A stretch of DNA of 60,781 nt, from assembly GCA_019118445.1 (NCBI GenBank), contig DWYY01000132.1, positions 1 through 60,781 of the forward strand, given 5' to 3'. This document shows, piece by piece, positions 24,733-32,352 of the stretch (the stretch's first letter is position 1; each line of letters begins with the position of its first letter). Below the pieces are notes generated by a model, which was not told where the DNA came from, made no database searches, and was given only the letters and a program-made list of their open reading frames with translations. This DNA is from Candidatus Eisenbergiella merdipullorum (lineage in GTDB: Bacteria > Bacillota > Clostridia > Lachnospirales > Lachnospiraceae). A program made the position numbers and the translations under genes.

Positions 24733-25611
24733 CTACTCTTCATCCGGCACCTGCTGCTTCTTTTCCAGTATCACTAAGACTTCCTGTAGATGCTGGAAAT
24801 CCACGGCAGGGGTGATGGTGCCGTATTTGGTCATATTGTTGGCGGCGGTTTCAATGGAACCGATAAAACCGATCGGAATCCCGGAAAGATATTTGCTGCT
24901 GATATTGGAAGTCACGACCTTGTCTCCTTCCCGGACCTGATCTTCCTGATCGGAAAGCTGCTCAAAACGGATCACGCCGTCCGACATGACGGACTGCAGA
25001 TCCCCTGACACCAAAAGGTTTGAAGAGGTGGTGAGCACAGTACCGTACACGTTGGAATTATCCGCGATAATGGAAAGGACCCTGGCATAGTTGGGACCTA
25101 CGCTCACGACGCGTCCCACCAGCCCGCCTCCGGCGATCACGTTCATATCCACCTCAATACCGTCGTCAGAACCCTTGTCAATGGTAAAGGAATAAAACCA
25201 GTTGGTGGCGTCGCTCGCGATCACCCTTGCCCCCGTTTTTTCGTAATCAGAGGTCGTTTCATCAATCTCATAAAGCTCTCTCAGGCTTTCCAGTTCATAC
25301 CGTTCCTGCTGAAGCTGAGCGTTTTCCATGGTAAGGGCCGATATCTCCTCCTGAAGACGCTCATTTTCCTCCAGCGCGTCCTGAAGGCGTCCCATCTCTT
25401 CCGCCCTGTCATACAGATAGCCCCCGACAGAAGCGATGCCATCCTGAAACGGGACCACCACGTATCCGGCAACGGCCCGCAGCGGCCCCTCAAAAAGATC
25501 GGTGCGGAAGGTAATGATCATCAGGATCACGCAGAGCCCCGTGAGGATCATCAGGAGATACTTCCCGGGCAGCGTGAATTTATTTTTCTTTTTCTTGACT
25601 ACAGGACTCAT
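24733..25611 (-). CDS. mreC: Rod-shape protein MreC
   Basis: MreC has one membrane helix (about 14-33), a coiled coil (about 70-115, with ALEENERLQEEISALTME) and the periplasmic beta domain with VIASDATNWFYSFTIDKGSDDGI and GLVGRVVSVGPNYARVL. It links MreB to PBP2 outside the membrane. Its ATG overlaps the mreB stop (ATGA). Confidence 0.95.
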   Translation of the reverse strand: MSPVVKKKKNKFTLPGKYLLMILTGLCVILMIITFRTDLFEGPLRAVAGYVVVPFQDGIASVGGYLYDRAEEMGRLQDALEENERLQEEISALTMENAQLQQERYELESLRELYEIDETTSDYEKTGARVIASDATNWFYSFTIDKGSDDGIEVDMNVIAGGGLVGRVVSVGPNYARVLSIIADNSNVYGTVLTTSSNLLVSGDLQSVMSDGVIRFEQLSDQEDQVREGDKVVTSNISSKYLSGIPIGFIGSIETAANNMTKYGTITPAVDFQHLQEVLVILEKKQQVPDEE

Positions 25612-26618
25612 CTACCCATCCCTTCGATCGCATAGGCAACCGACTTGTAATTGTCGTCGTTCAGGATCTTGGCAAGGCCAAGCACCACGCTTTCGATGGG
25701 GCGCTCCGCCACGTTCACCTTCAGACCCGTGCTGTTTTTCAGCTTATCCGCAAGATGGCTGATCTGGGATGCCCCGCCTGTCAGATAGATGCCGTGGCGG
25801 TAAATATCCGCGCCAAGCTCCGGAGGCGTGCGCTCCAGGATCAGCTTCACACAGTCAATGATCGTGTTAAAATGCTCTTCCAGGCAGGAAACCACCAGTT
25901 CGGTCGGGATTTCCCGCTCCACCGGTAGCCCTGTCACGATATCACGGCCGAATACCTGTGCCCCCGTTCCCGCTTCTTCCAGCCCGGCCAGGGACTTCTT
26001 GATACCCTCTGCCGTCTTTCCGCCGATCAGGAGGCCGTATTCCTTGCGCACCGCTCCGCGGATGGCTTCGTCAAACTTCAGGCCTCCCGTCTTGATCAGG
26101 CGGCTTAAAACGATGCCGCCCAGGGACAGGATGGAGACCTCCGTGGTATCGTGACCCACATTCACTACCAGAACGCCCTGGGAATTTTTTACGTCGATGT
26201 CAAGGCCGAGACCGTCCGCGACCGCCTTCTCCACCACCATGATCTTTTTCGCCTTCACATTGGCGTCCTTGATCAGGTCATAAAAGGCTCTCTTTTCCAC
26301 CTCAGTGATATCGGTGGGGACCGCAATATAGTAATCCGCGGGCTTCACATTCCCCTTGGAAATATCCGTGATAAAGAAACGGATCAGCGTCTCCATGTTC
26401 CGGATATCGGCGATGACGCCGTTGCATAAGGGATAGGAAATCTGAATATTTCCCGGCGCTTTCTCATACATTTCATAAGCGGAATCCCCATATGCAAAGA
26501 TATTTTTCTTATTCTGGATCGCGATCATATTTTTTTCGATCATGATATGATCGTCTGCCGCGCTGTAAATCTTGATATTGCTCGTACCCAGATCGATTCC
26601 AAAAGCATTCGTAGACAA
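25608..26618 (-). CDS. mreB: Divergent MreB-family actin-like protein
   Basis: Actin-fold protein at the head of the mreBCD group. The first phosphate loop GIDLGTSNIKIY is kept and the adenosine region YLTGGASQI is present. The second phosphate motif, normally VVDIGGGTTEV, reads VVNVGHDTTEV (Asn153, His156, Asp157), so the usual aspartate and two glycines are changed. This would affect ATP binding or hydrolysis. The start is a TTG with GGAG upstream. It is 336 residues long, as usual for MreB. Either this is the working MreB with unusual chemistry or a paralogue of a canonical copy elsewhere; the window cannot tell. Confidence 0.88.
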   Translation of the reverse strand: MSTNAFGIDLGTSNIKIYSAADDHIMIEKNMIAIQNKKNIFAYGDSAYEMYEKAPGNIQISYPLCNGVIADIRNMETLIRFFITDISKGNVKPADYYIAVPTDITEVEKRAFYDLIKDANVKAKKIMVVEKAVADGLGLDIDVKNSQGVLVVNVGHDTTEVSILSLGGIVLSRLIKTGGLKFDEAIRGAVRKEYGLLIGGKTAEGIKKSLAGLEEAGTGAQVFGRDIVTGLPVEREIPTELVVSCLEEHFNTIIDCVKLILERTPPELGADIYRHGIYLTGGASQISHLADKLKNSTGLKVNVAERPIESVVLGLAKILNDDNYKSVAYAIEGMGR

Positions 26619-26634
26619 AATGTTTTCTCCTTCC

Positions 26635-27336
26635 TTATTTCAGCAGGCCGGATTCTTTGAAGCTCACATAGCAGCCATCCCCCACGATGATGTGGTCCAG
26701 AAGGGGAAGCTGCATCATATCACACAGCCTGGCCAGATGCTCCGTAATTTCAATATCCTGCCTGCTGGGCGACGCGTCGCCGCTGGGATGATTGTGGATG
26801 AGCAGGATATGTACTGCCTGGTATTCCAGCGCCACAAGAAAAACCTCCCGCGGCGACATCAGAGAACAGTTCACCGTTCCCCTGGACAGCACCCGGTCGC
26901 AGATCAGGCGGTTCTTGTTGTCAGTCATGACGAGGATCACCTCTTCCGTCTGCAGATACCGCATGCGCTCCATGTAATAGTCTGCCACGGTTTCCGGTCT
27001 GGTAAACTGAAGCCTGCTTCGTCTGTCCGCCATGGAAAGCCGGCGGGAAAGCTCGATGAGGCACTTGATCTTCACCGCCTTCACCTGGCCGATCCCGCTG
27101 ACCCTACACAGGTCTGAAACAGACAGGTACTGAAGGCCCAGAAGCCCCATTTCCTGTCCCTTAGGCAGAGACAGCACCTGCTTCGCAAGCTGCAGGGAAT
27201 CCACGGACTTCGTTCCGGTCCGGATGATGATCGCAAGCAGCTCCGCCTCCGTGAGGTATTCCGGTCCTCTTGCCAGGAACTTCTCATAAGGCTTCATCTC
27301 TTCATAGCATGGTTGTTTTTCGTTCGTTTGATTCAT
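26635..27336 (-). CDS. radC: RadC-family JAB-domain protein
   Basis: The N-terminal helix-hairpin-helix-like region (LTEAELLAIIIRTGTKS) is followed by the JAB/MPN domain with EVILVMTDNKNRL and the metal motif HNHPSGDASPSRQD. Despite the name, direct involvement in DNA repair is not established for this family. The ATG at 27336 follows AAGGGG. It sits upstream of mreB, the same order as radC-mreBCD in Bacillus. Confidence 0.94.
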   Translation of the reverse strand: MNQTNEKQPCYEEMKPYEKFLARGPEYLTEAELLAIIIRTGTKSVDSLQLAKQVLSLPKGQEMGLLGLQYLSVSDLCRVSGIGQVKAVKIKCLIELSRRLSMADRRSRLQFTRPETVADYYMERMRYLQTEEVILVMTDNKNRLICDRVLSRGTVNCSLMSPREVFLVALEYQAVHILLIHNHPSGDASPSRQDIEITEHLARLCDMMQLPLLDHIIVGDGCYVSFKESGLLK

Positions 27337-27477
27337 GTTGCCCCTTTTCTTCCACGTTTCCGAACGCTTATAAAGGGCACGCAAAAAGACGCCTTCTCAT
27401 GCAGGAACGCCTGCGCCTTCCGGGAACCTGTATGCCGGAGAATATTCCGATGCCGAAGACTGCCTTGTCCGCCGTGA

Positions 27478-27726
27478 TCAAAGCAGGCGGTAAATGACCA
27501 GCGCGAGTATGATCCCCAGTATGCTCGCGATCGTGATCTTAATGGTCAGCGCGAAGGTGATGGTCAGGATTCCGAAATCCAGTACCATCGGGCTAGTCAG
27601 TCCAAACGTCTGCCCGAAATTCAAGATGCTTGAAGGAAAAAGGCTCCCGATAAAACCGCCGAGCACCACTCCGGCAAGCACAAGAAGCAGGCATGTCCAT
27701 CCGTTTTTACTCTTCATCTTTTTCAT
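27478..27726 (-). CDS. DUF4321 small membrane protein
   Basis: An 82-residue protein with two membrane helices (LLLVLAGVVLGGFIGSL and the terminal TIKITIASILGIILALVIYRLL) around a conserved middle with LDFGILTITFALTIK. These features fit the DUF4321 family often found next to radC and mreB in Clostridia. I chose the ATG at 27726 after TAAGGA; the open frame extends upstream to 27825 without support. Function unknown; its position suggests an envelope role. Confidence 0.8.
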   Translation of the reverse strand: MKKMKSKNGWTCLLLVLAGVVLGGFIGSLFPSSILNFGQTFGLTSPMVLDFGILTITFALTIKITIASILGIILALVIYRLL

Positions 27727-27827
27727 CCGTTTATCCTTACAGGTTTTGCCAATACTTATATTAACATACTTCCAAATCCGTGTATAGAAAAATTTCGGTG
27801 AAAACTTCGCTCCATTCGACAGCATTC

Positions 27828-29177
27828 TCAGGGAAGCTTCACCGTTTTCGCATCTACGCAGCGCTGCAGCGCCTTCAGTATCCCGAATTTGGCATGCGGC
27901 CAGGTTAGCCCTCCCTGAAAGTATACCGCATAGGGCGGCTTCAGCGGCCCGTCCGCGGAAAGTTCGATGGAAGAACCGGAAACAAAGGCTCCGGCTGCCA
28001 TGATCACCTGGCTGTCATACCCGGGCATATCCCAGGGTTCAGGCACTACAAAGCTGTCCACGGGAGCGGCTGCCTGGATGCCCTCGCAGAAGGCGATAAG
28101 CCCCTTAGGATCGTTAAAGGTGACTGCCTGGATGATATCATGCCGGCTCTCCGTCCCGTTCGGGACCACGGGAAGGCCCAGCCGTTCAAACAGGTTTGCG
28201 GCAAAGATCGCGCCCTTTAAAGCCCCTGCCGTCACAGTGGGCGCCAGGAAAAAGCCCTGATAGAACTGGGGCAGGATCCCAAGGGATGCCCCCACTTCCT
28301 TGCCCAGGCCGGGAGAGGTCAGGCGGCGGGCCGCATTTTCCACACAGTCCTTCCTCCCTGCAATATAACCTCCGATGGGCGCGAGACCGCCGCCCGGATT
28401 CTTGATCAGGGAGCCGACGCACATGTCCGCTCCCACATCCGTAGGCTCGATCCGTTCCACAAATTCCCCGTAACAGTTGTCCACCATGCAGATCACATCG
28501 GGACGGATGCCTTTGATAAAGGAAATCAGCCTGCCGATGGCCGAAACGGAAAGCGTGGGCCTGGTCTGATAGCCTTTGGAGCGCTGGATGGTGACCAGCT
28601 TCGTCTTTTCATTCAGCGCGCTGCGGATGCCTTCGTAGTCAAAGCTGCCGTCTGAAAGTAGGTCCACCTGCCGGTAACTGATGCCATATTCCTTCAGGGA
28701 GCCGGCAGAATCCCGGATGCCGATCACCTCTTCCAGGGTATCATAGGGCTTTCCAACCGGAGAAAGCAGCTCGTCGCCGGGCCTCAGGTTAGACATGAGC
28801 GCCAGCGCCAGCGCATGGGTGCCGCAAGTGATCTGCGGACGTACCAAGGCGTCCTCCGTGTGAAAAACAGAGGCGTAAACCGCTTCCAGGGTATCCCGCC
28901 CCAGATCGTTGTAGCCATAGCCCGTGGTCCCCAACAGGCACGCCTCGCTCACCCGGTTGTCCTGCATGGCCTTCAGGACCTTCATCTGATTGTATTCTGC
29001 CGTTTCGTCAATTTTCCTGAACCGGTCTTCCAGGGCGGACAGGACCCTGCTACCTAAGTCGCAGACCTCTTCTGAGATTCCCATGGTACGATAAAAGCCG
29101 ATGATAGAGGCCTCTTTTCTGTTTTCTCCGGCATTGGCATATCCTTCCGTCCTATATTCCGTTTTTTCTTCCGTCAT
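27828..29177 (-). CDS. Methionine gamma-lyase-like PLP protein (YnbB family)
   Basis: A 449-residue fold-type I PLP enzyme of the Met_gamma_lyase family (B. subtilis YnbB, once called aluminium resistance protein). The likely cofactor lysine is in GSLIKNPGGGLAPIGGYIAG, and CMVDNCYGEFVE gives the PLP-ring aspartate. The ATG at 29177 with AAAGGA upstream overlaps the miaA stop by four bases; the frame upstream of it lies in miaA. The substrate is not established. Following mutSL-miaA is the common Bacillota order. Confidence 0.9.
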   Translation of the reverse strand: MTEEKTEYRTEGYANAGENRKEASIIGFYRTMGISEEVCDLGSRVLSALEDRFRKIDETAEYNQMKVLKAMQDNRVSEACLLGTTGYGYNDLGRDTLEAVYASVFHTEDALVRPQITCGTHALALALMSNLRPGDELLSPVGKPYDTLEEVIGIRDSAGSLKEYGISYRQVDLLSDGSFDYEGIRSALNEKTKLVTIQRSKGYQTRPTLSVSAIGRLISFIKGIRPDVICMVDNCYGEFVERIEPTDVGADMCVGSLIKNPGGGLAPIGGYIAGRKDCVENAARRLTSPGLGKEVGASLGILPQFYQGFFLAPTVTAGALKGAIFAANLFERLGLPVVPNGTESRHDIIQAVTFNDPKGLIAFCEGIQAAAPVDSFVVPEPWDMPGYDSQVIMAAGAFVSGSSIELSADGPLKPPYAVYFQGGLTWPHAKFGILKALQRCVDAKTVKLP

Positions 29178-30178
29178 AGACTGTTCCTTTCTTCCTCGAT
29201 GGGCTCCATTGCCCCTGTGGGGCCTATGATCTTCTTTTCCCTGCATTTCTGAAGCATACAGGCGAGGATTTCCCCTTCCGAGGCAAATTCCTGCCTGTCC
29301 AGCCAGATCACGTCGCGCTCCCTGCGGAACCACGTGAGCTGCCTCTTTGCGAAATGCCTGGTATCTCTTTTGATCAGATATATGGCCCTCTCCAGGTCAT
29401 ATTCCCCGTCCAGATATCCGAGAATTTCCTTATAGCCGAGTCCCTGCATGGATACCATATCCCGGGTACATCCCATTTCTTTCAGGGCTTTCACTTCTCT
29501 TACCAGCCCCTCGGAAAGCATCTGGTCCACCCGGCGGTCAATCCGCGCATATACGCTTTCCCTTTTATCGTTCAGGACAAAATAACATGCGTTGTATGCG
29601 CTCTCCCTGCGGCGTTCCTGTTCATTGTGTTCGGAAATCTTCTGCCCGGTCTGCATATAATATTCAAGCGCACGGACCACCCGTTTGATGTTGTTGGCAT
29701 GTATCTGCGCCGCCGCTTTTTCGTCCACTTCCTTCAGCATCTGGTGCAGATACGCCGCGCCCTTTTCCTGCGCGGTCCTCTCCAACGCCTTCCGGATGGA
29801 AGTATCCTCCGCGTTTTCCGTGAAATCGATATCATACAGAACGGCCTGAATATAAAAACCTGTCCCCCCGGCGAGGATGGGGATGTGGTCTCTGCCCCAT
29901 ATCTCCCTGATGGCCTGCTTTGCCATTCTCTGAAAAACGGTGACATTAAATTCCTCCCAGGGGTCAAGCACATCGATCAGATGATGCGGGACTCCTTTTG
30001 TCTCTTCCGGGCGGATCTTGGCCGATCCGATATTCATATGCCTGTAAACCTGCATGGAATCGGCGGAGATGATCTCCCCGCCCGTTTCTTCCGCCAGTTT
30101 TATAGAAAGCGCCGTCTTTCCCACTGCCGTAGGCCCCGTCAGGATGATCAGCGGACGTTTCTTTGCTTCCTCTTTCAT
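29174..30178 (-). CDS. miaA: tRNA dimethylallyltransferase MiaA
   Basis: MiaA adds a dimethylallyl group to A37 of tRNAs reading U-starting codons, and MiaB later methylthiolates the same base. The P-loop GPTAVGKTALS (residues 15-25), SADSMQVYRHMNIGSAK and the zinc-finger-like region with NIKRVVRALEY are present. 334 residues, with an extended C-terminal tail. Its ATG directly abuts the mutL stop. Confidence 0.96.
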   Translation of the reverse strand: MKEEAKKRPLIILTGPTAVGKTALSIKLAEETGGEIISADSMQVYRHMNIGSAKIRPEETKGVPHHLIDVLDPWEEFNVTVFQRMAKQAIREIWGRDHIPILAGGTGFYIQAVLYDIDFTENAEDTSIRKALERTAQEKGAAYLHQMLKEVDEKAAAQIHANNIKRVVRALEYYMQTGQKISEHNEQERRRESAYNACYFVLNDKRESVYARIDRRVDQMLSEGLVREVKALKEMGCTRDMVSMQGLGYKEILGYLDGEYDLERAIYLIKRDTRHFAKRQLTWFRRERDVIWLDRQEFASEGEILACMLQKCREKKIIGPTGAMEPIEEERNSL

Positions 30179-32176
30179 TCAGACGATCCTCTTAAACTTC
30201 TTTTCCAGCTCATATCTGCTCATGGTGATGATGGTCGGCCGGCCGTGCGGGCAGTGATACGGATTTTCCAGGCTCAGGAGCTGATCCAGCAGGGCCTCCA
30301 TTTCCTTCCGTGAAAGGCGCATGTTCCCCTTCACTGCCGATTTACATGCCATGGACGCCAGTTTTTCCGCAATGATGGCAGGCGTCCCGCGGGGCGGCTC
30401 CTCTTCCAGCTCATCCAGGATTCCCTGCAGGAAATCCTTTTCATAATGGCCGTACAGATCACAGGGGACAGCGCGCACTGCCACGGCGTTTCCACCGAAA
30501 TCCTCGATCTCAAAGCCCATCTTTGCAAAATAGTCCGCGTATTCCTTCAGCGTATGCGCTTCCATGGAAGAAAGATTCAGGACGATGGGCGGCGCCAGAT
30601 TCTGACTGTCCACTTTCCCCTCTCTCAGCTTCTTCACCAGCGCTTCATACTTCACCTTTTCATGGGCGGCATGCTGGTCAATGATGAGAAGCCGGTCTTC
30701 ATACTGTACCAGCCAGTAGGTATCGAATACCTGGCCGATGATCTGATAGCTCTTTGCCGCTTCCTCGCTGAGCAGCTTCCCATCAAACAGCTCCATCTGC
30801 TTCGCTCCGGAAACCTCATATTGTGTCTCCTCCTCTTTCAGCAGACGGGAAAGCCGGGCGCTTTCAAAAGGCTGGGGCGCTTCCGGCTTCTCTTTCTTTC
30901 CGACAGGCTGAGGCGCTTCCGCCCTTTCCTTTTTCGCAGAGTATCCCGGCTGCTGCTTTTCCATTTTTGCTGCATATCCAGCGGAAGGCCCCTGGCTTTC
31001 CGGCACAGGCTGCGGTGCTGCCGGCGCCATATGCTCCGTCCCAGACTGCTGTCCGGTCTGTTTTGGCCGCTCCGCTACAGGCGGCATGGGGGCGGGTGAA
31101 GCTTTTGTTTCCTTCCGGTCCTCTCCTGCGGCCTGCTCCTTTTTTCTTTCGCCTGCAGGTTCGTCCAGCGTCACGTCAGGGATCATTTCCCGCTGATGCA
31201 GGGCCTTCCTCACCTGCTCTTCCAGAAAGGCATACAGGCCCGGCTGATCGTGAAAGCGCACCTCCATCTTAGACGGATGCACATTCACGTCAATGTTTTC
31301 CGGATCGGAAGTCAGGTGCAGCAGGGCGAAAGGAAACTTATGCTGCATCAGATAGGCTTTATAACCCGCTTCCAGCCCTTTGGACAAGAGAGGGCTTCTG
31401 ATATATCTGCCGTTTACGAAGAAAAATTCAAAATTCCGGTTGGAACGGACCACGGAAGGGCTTCCCAGGAAGCCGTCTATGGAAAGTCCCTCTGTCTGCG
31501 CGTGAAACGGCAGGAGCTGTGCGGCGATCTCCCTGCCGTAGATACGGTAGACGATCTCCTTCAGGTCCCCGTTTCCGGACGTATGGAAACGGACGTTTCC
31601 GTTCACCATGAACTGAAATGCCACATCCGGCCGGGAAAGCGCCATATGCTCCATCAGGTCCGAGACGTAGCTTCCCTCTGTCGCCGGGGTTTTCAGGAAT
31701 TTTTTTCGCGCCGGCGTATTGAAAAACAGCTCCCTGGCGATCATCGTAGTGCCCTCAGGCGCACCGATCTCCGAAAATTCCTTTTCTGCTCCCCCATCCA
31801 GACGGTAATGGATCCCGGTGAGCGAATCCCTCGTTTTGGTGATCAGCTCAACCATGGAAACCGCTGCAATACTGGAAAGAGCCTCGCCTCTGAAGCCCAG
31901 GCTATGAATGTGATACAGGTCCTCCGCCGTGCTGATCTTGCTGGTGGCATGGCGGAAAAAGGCTTTTCTTATCTGGTCCTTCTCGATCCCGTCCCCGTTG
32001 TCGGTCACACGGATAAAGGAGCAGCCTCCGTCCCTGATCTCCACTGTCACAGCGTCCGCGCCAGCATCCATCGCGTTCTCCACCAGCTCCTTTACTACGC
32101 TGGACGGACGCTCCACTACCTCGCCCGCCGCGATCTTATCTATCGTATTGCTGTCAAGCAGCCTGATCTCAGCCAT
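30179..32176 (-). CDS. mutL: DNA mismatch repair endonuclease MutL
   Basis: A 665-residue MutL with the GHKL ATPase motifs KELVENAMDAGA, DNGDGIEKD and GFRGEALSS. The C-terminal domain carries the nicking-endonuclease motif DQHAAHEKVKYE and the CPHGRP zinc motif, so it is an endonuclease-type MutL expected where MutH is absent. The linker (about 350-450) is rich in P, Q, K and E and contains two near copies of KKExxEAPQP. I chose the ATG at 32176, preceded by GGAG; the longer frame runs into the repeat-like element at 32190-32330. Confidence 0.96.
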   Translation of the reverse strand: MAEIRLLDSNTIDKIAAGEVVERPSSVVKELVENAMDAGADAVTVEIRDGGCSFIRVTDNGDGIEKDQIRKAFFRHATSKISTAEDLYHIHSLGFRGEALSSIAAVSMVELITKTRDSLTGIHYRLDGGAEKEFSEIGAPEGTTMIARELFFNTPARKKFLKTPATEGSYVSDLMEHMALSRPDVAFQFMVNGNVRFHTSGNGDLKEIVYRIYGREIAAQLLPFHAQTEGLSIDGFLGSPSVVRSNRNFEFFFVNGRYIRSPLLSKGLEAGYKAYLMQHKFPFALLHLTSDPENIDVNVHPSKMEVRFHDQPGLYAFLEEQVRKALHQREMIPDVTLDEPAGERKKEQAAGEDRKETKASPAPMPPVAERPKQTGQQSGTEHMAPAAPQPVPESQGPSAGYAAKMEKQQPGYSAKKERAEAPQPVGKKEKPEAPQPFESARLSRLLKEEETQYEVSGAKQMELFDGKLLSEEAAKSYQIIGQVFDTYWLVQYEDRLLIIDQHAAHEKVKYEALVKKLREGKVDSQNLAPPIVLNLSSMEAHTLKEYADYFAKMGFEIEDFGGNAVAVRAVPCDLYGHYEKDFLQGILDELEEEPPRGTPAIIAEKLASMACKSAVKGNMRLSRKEMEALLDQLLSLENPYHCPHGRPTIITMSRYELEKKFKRIV

Positions 32177-32189
32177 TTCAATCTCCATT

Positions 32190-32330
32190 CCGGAGCGTAA
32201 GCGACGTGGCGAAGAGAAATCGCGAATGCGATTTCTCTGATGCCTAAGAGCAATTTGTGACGCTCCGGCACATAATTGCTGCAAAGCTGCGCTTTGCTGT
32301 GAAAAATAAGCCATCGGGCTTATTTTCACA
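32190..32330. repeat. Multi-hairpin intergenic element between mutS and mutL
   Basis: Within 140 bases I find five inverted repeats: CCGGAGCGT/ACGCTCCGG (32190-32198 with 32260-32268); an 11-bp stem with a GAAT loop (32213-32223 with 32228-32238) nested inside it; AGCAATT/AATTGCT (32249-32255 with 32274-32280); GCAAAGC/GCTTTGC (32281-32287 with 32291-32297); and a 14-bp stem with one bulge (32298-32312 with 32317-32330). This density is unlike the other gaps and suggests a small dispersed element or a structured leader of mutL. No transposase or target duplication is evident. Confidence 0.6.
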
Positions 32331-32352
32331 CTAATCTCTTTCCATTCGTGCC

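Noticed and set aside
27337..27477. Extra gene or RNA between radC and DUF4321
   Set aside because: The 141-base gap has only short hairpins such as GCAGG/CCTGC and no frame with a ribosome site; nothing can be supported.
32177..32329. N-terminal extension of MutL by 51 residues
   Set aside because: The extension is the translation of the multi-hairpin element, and MutL homologues begin at the ATG at 32176.
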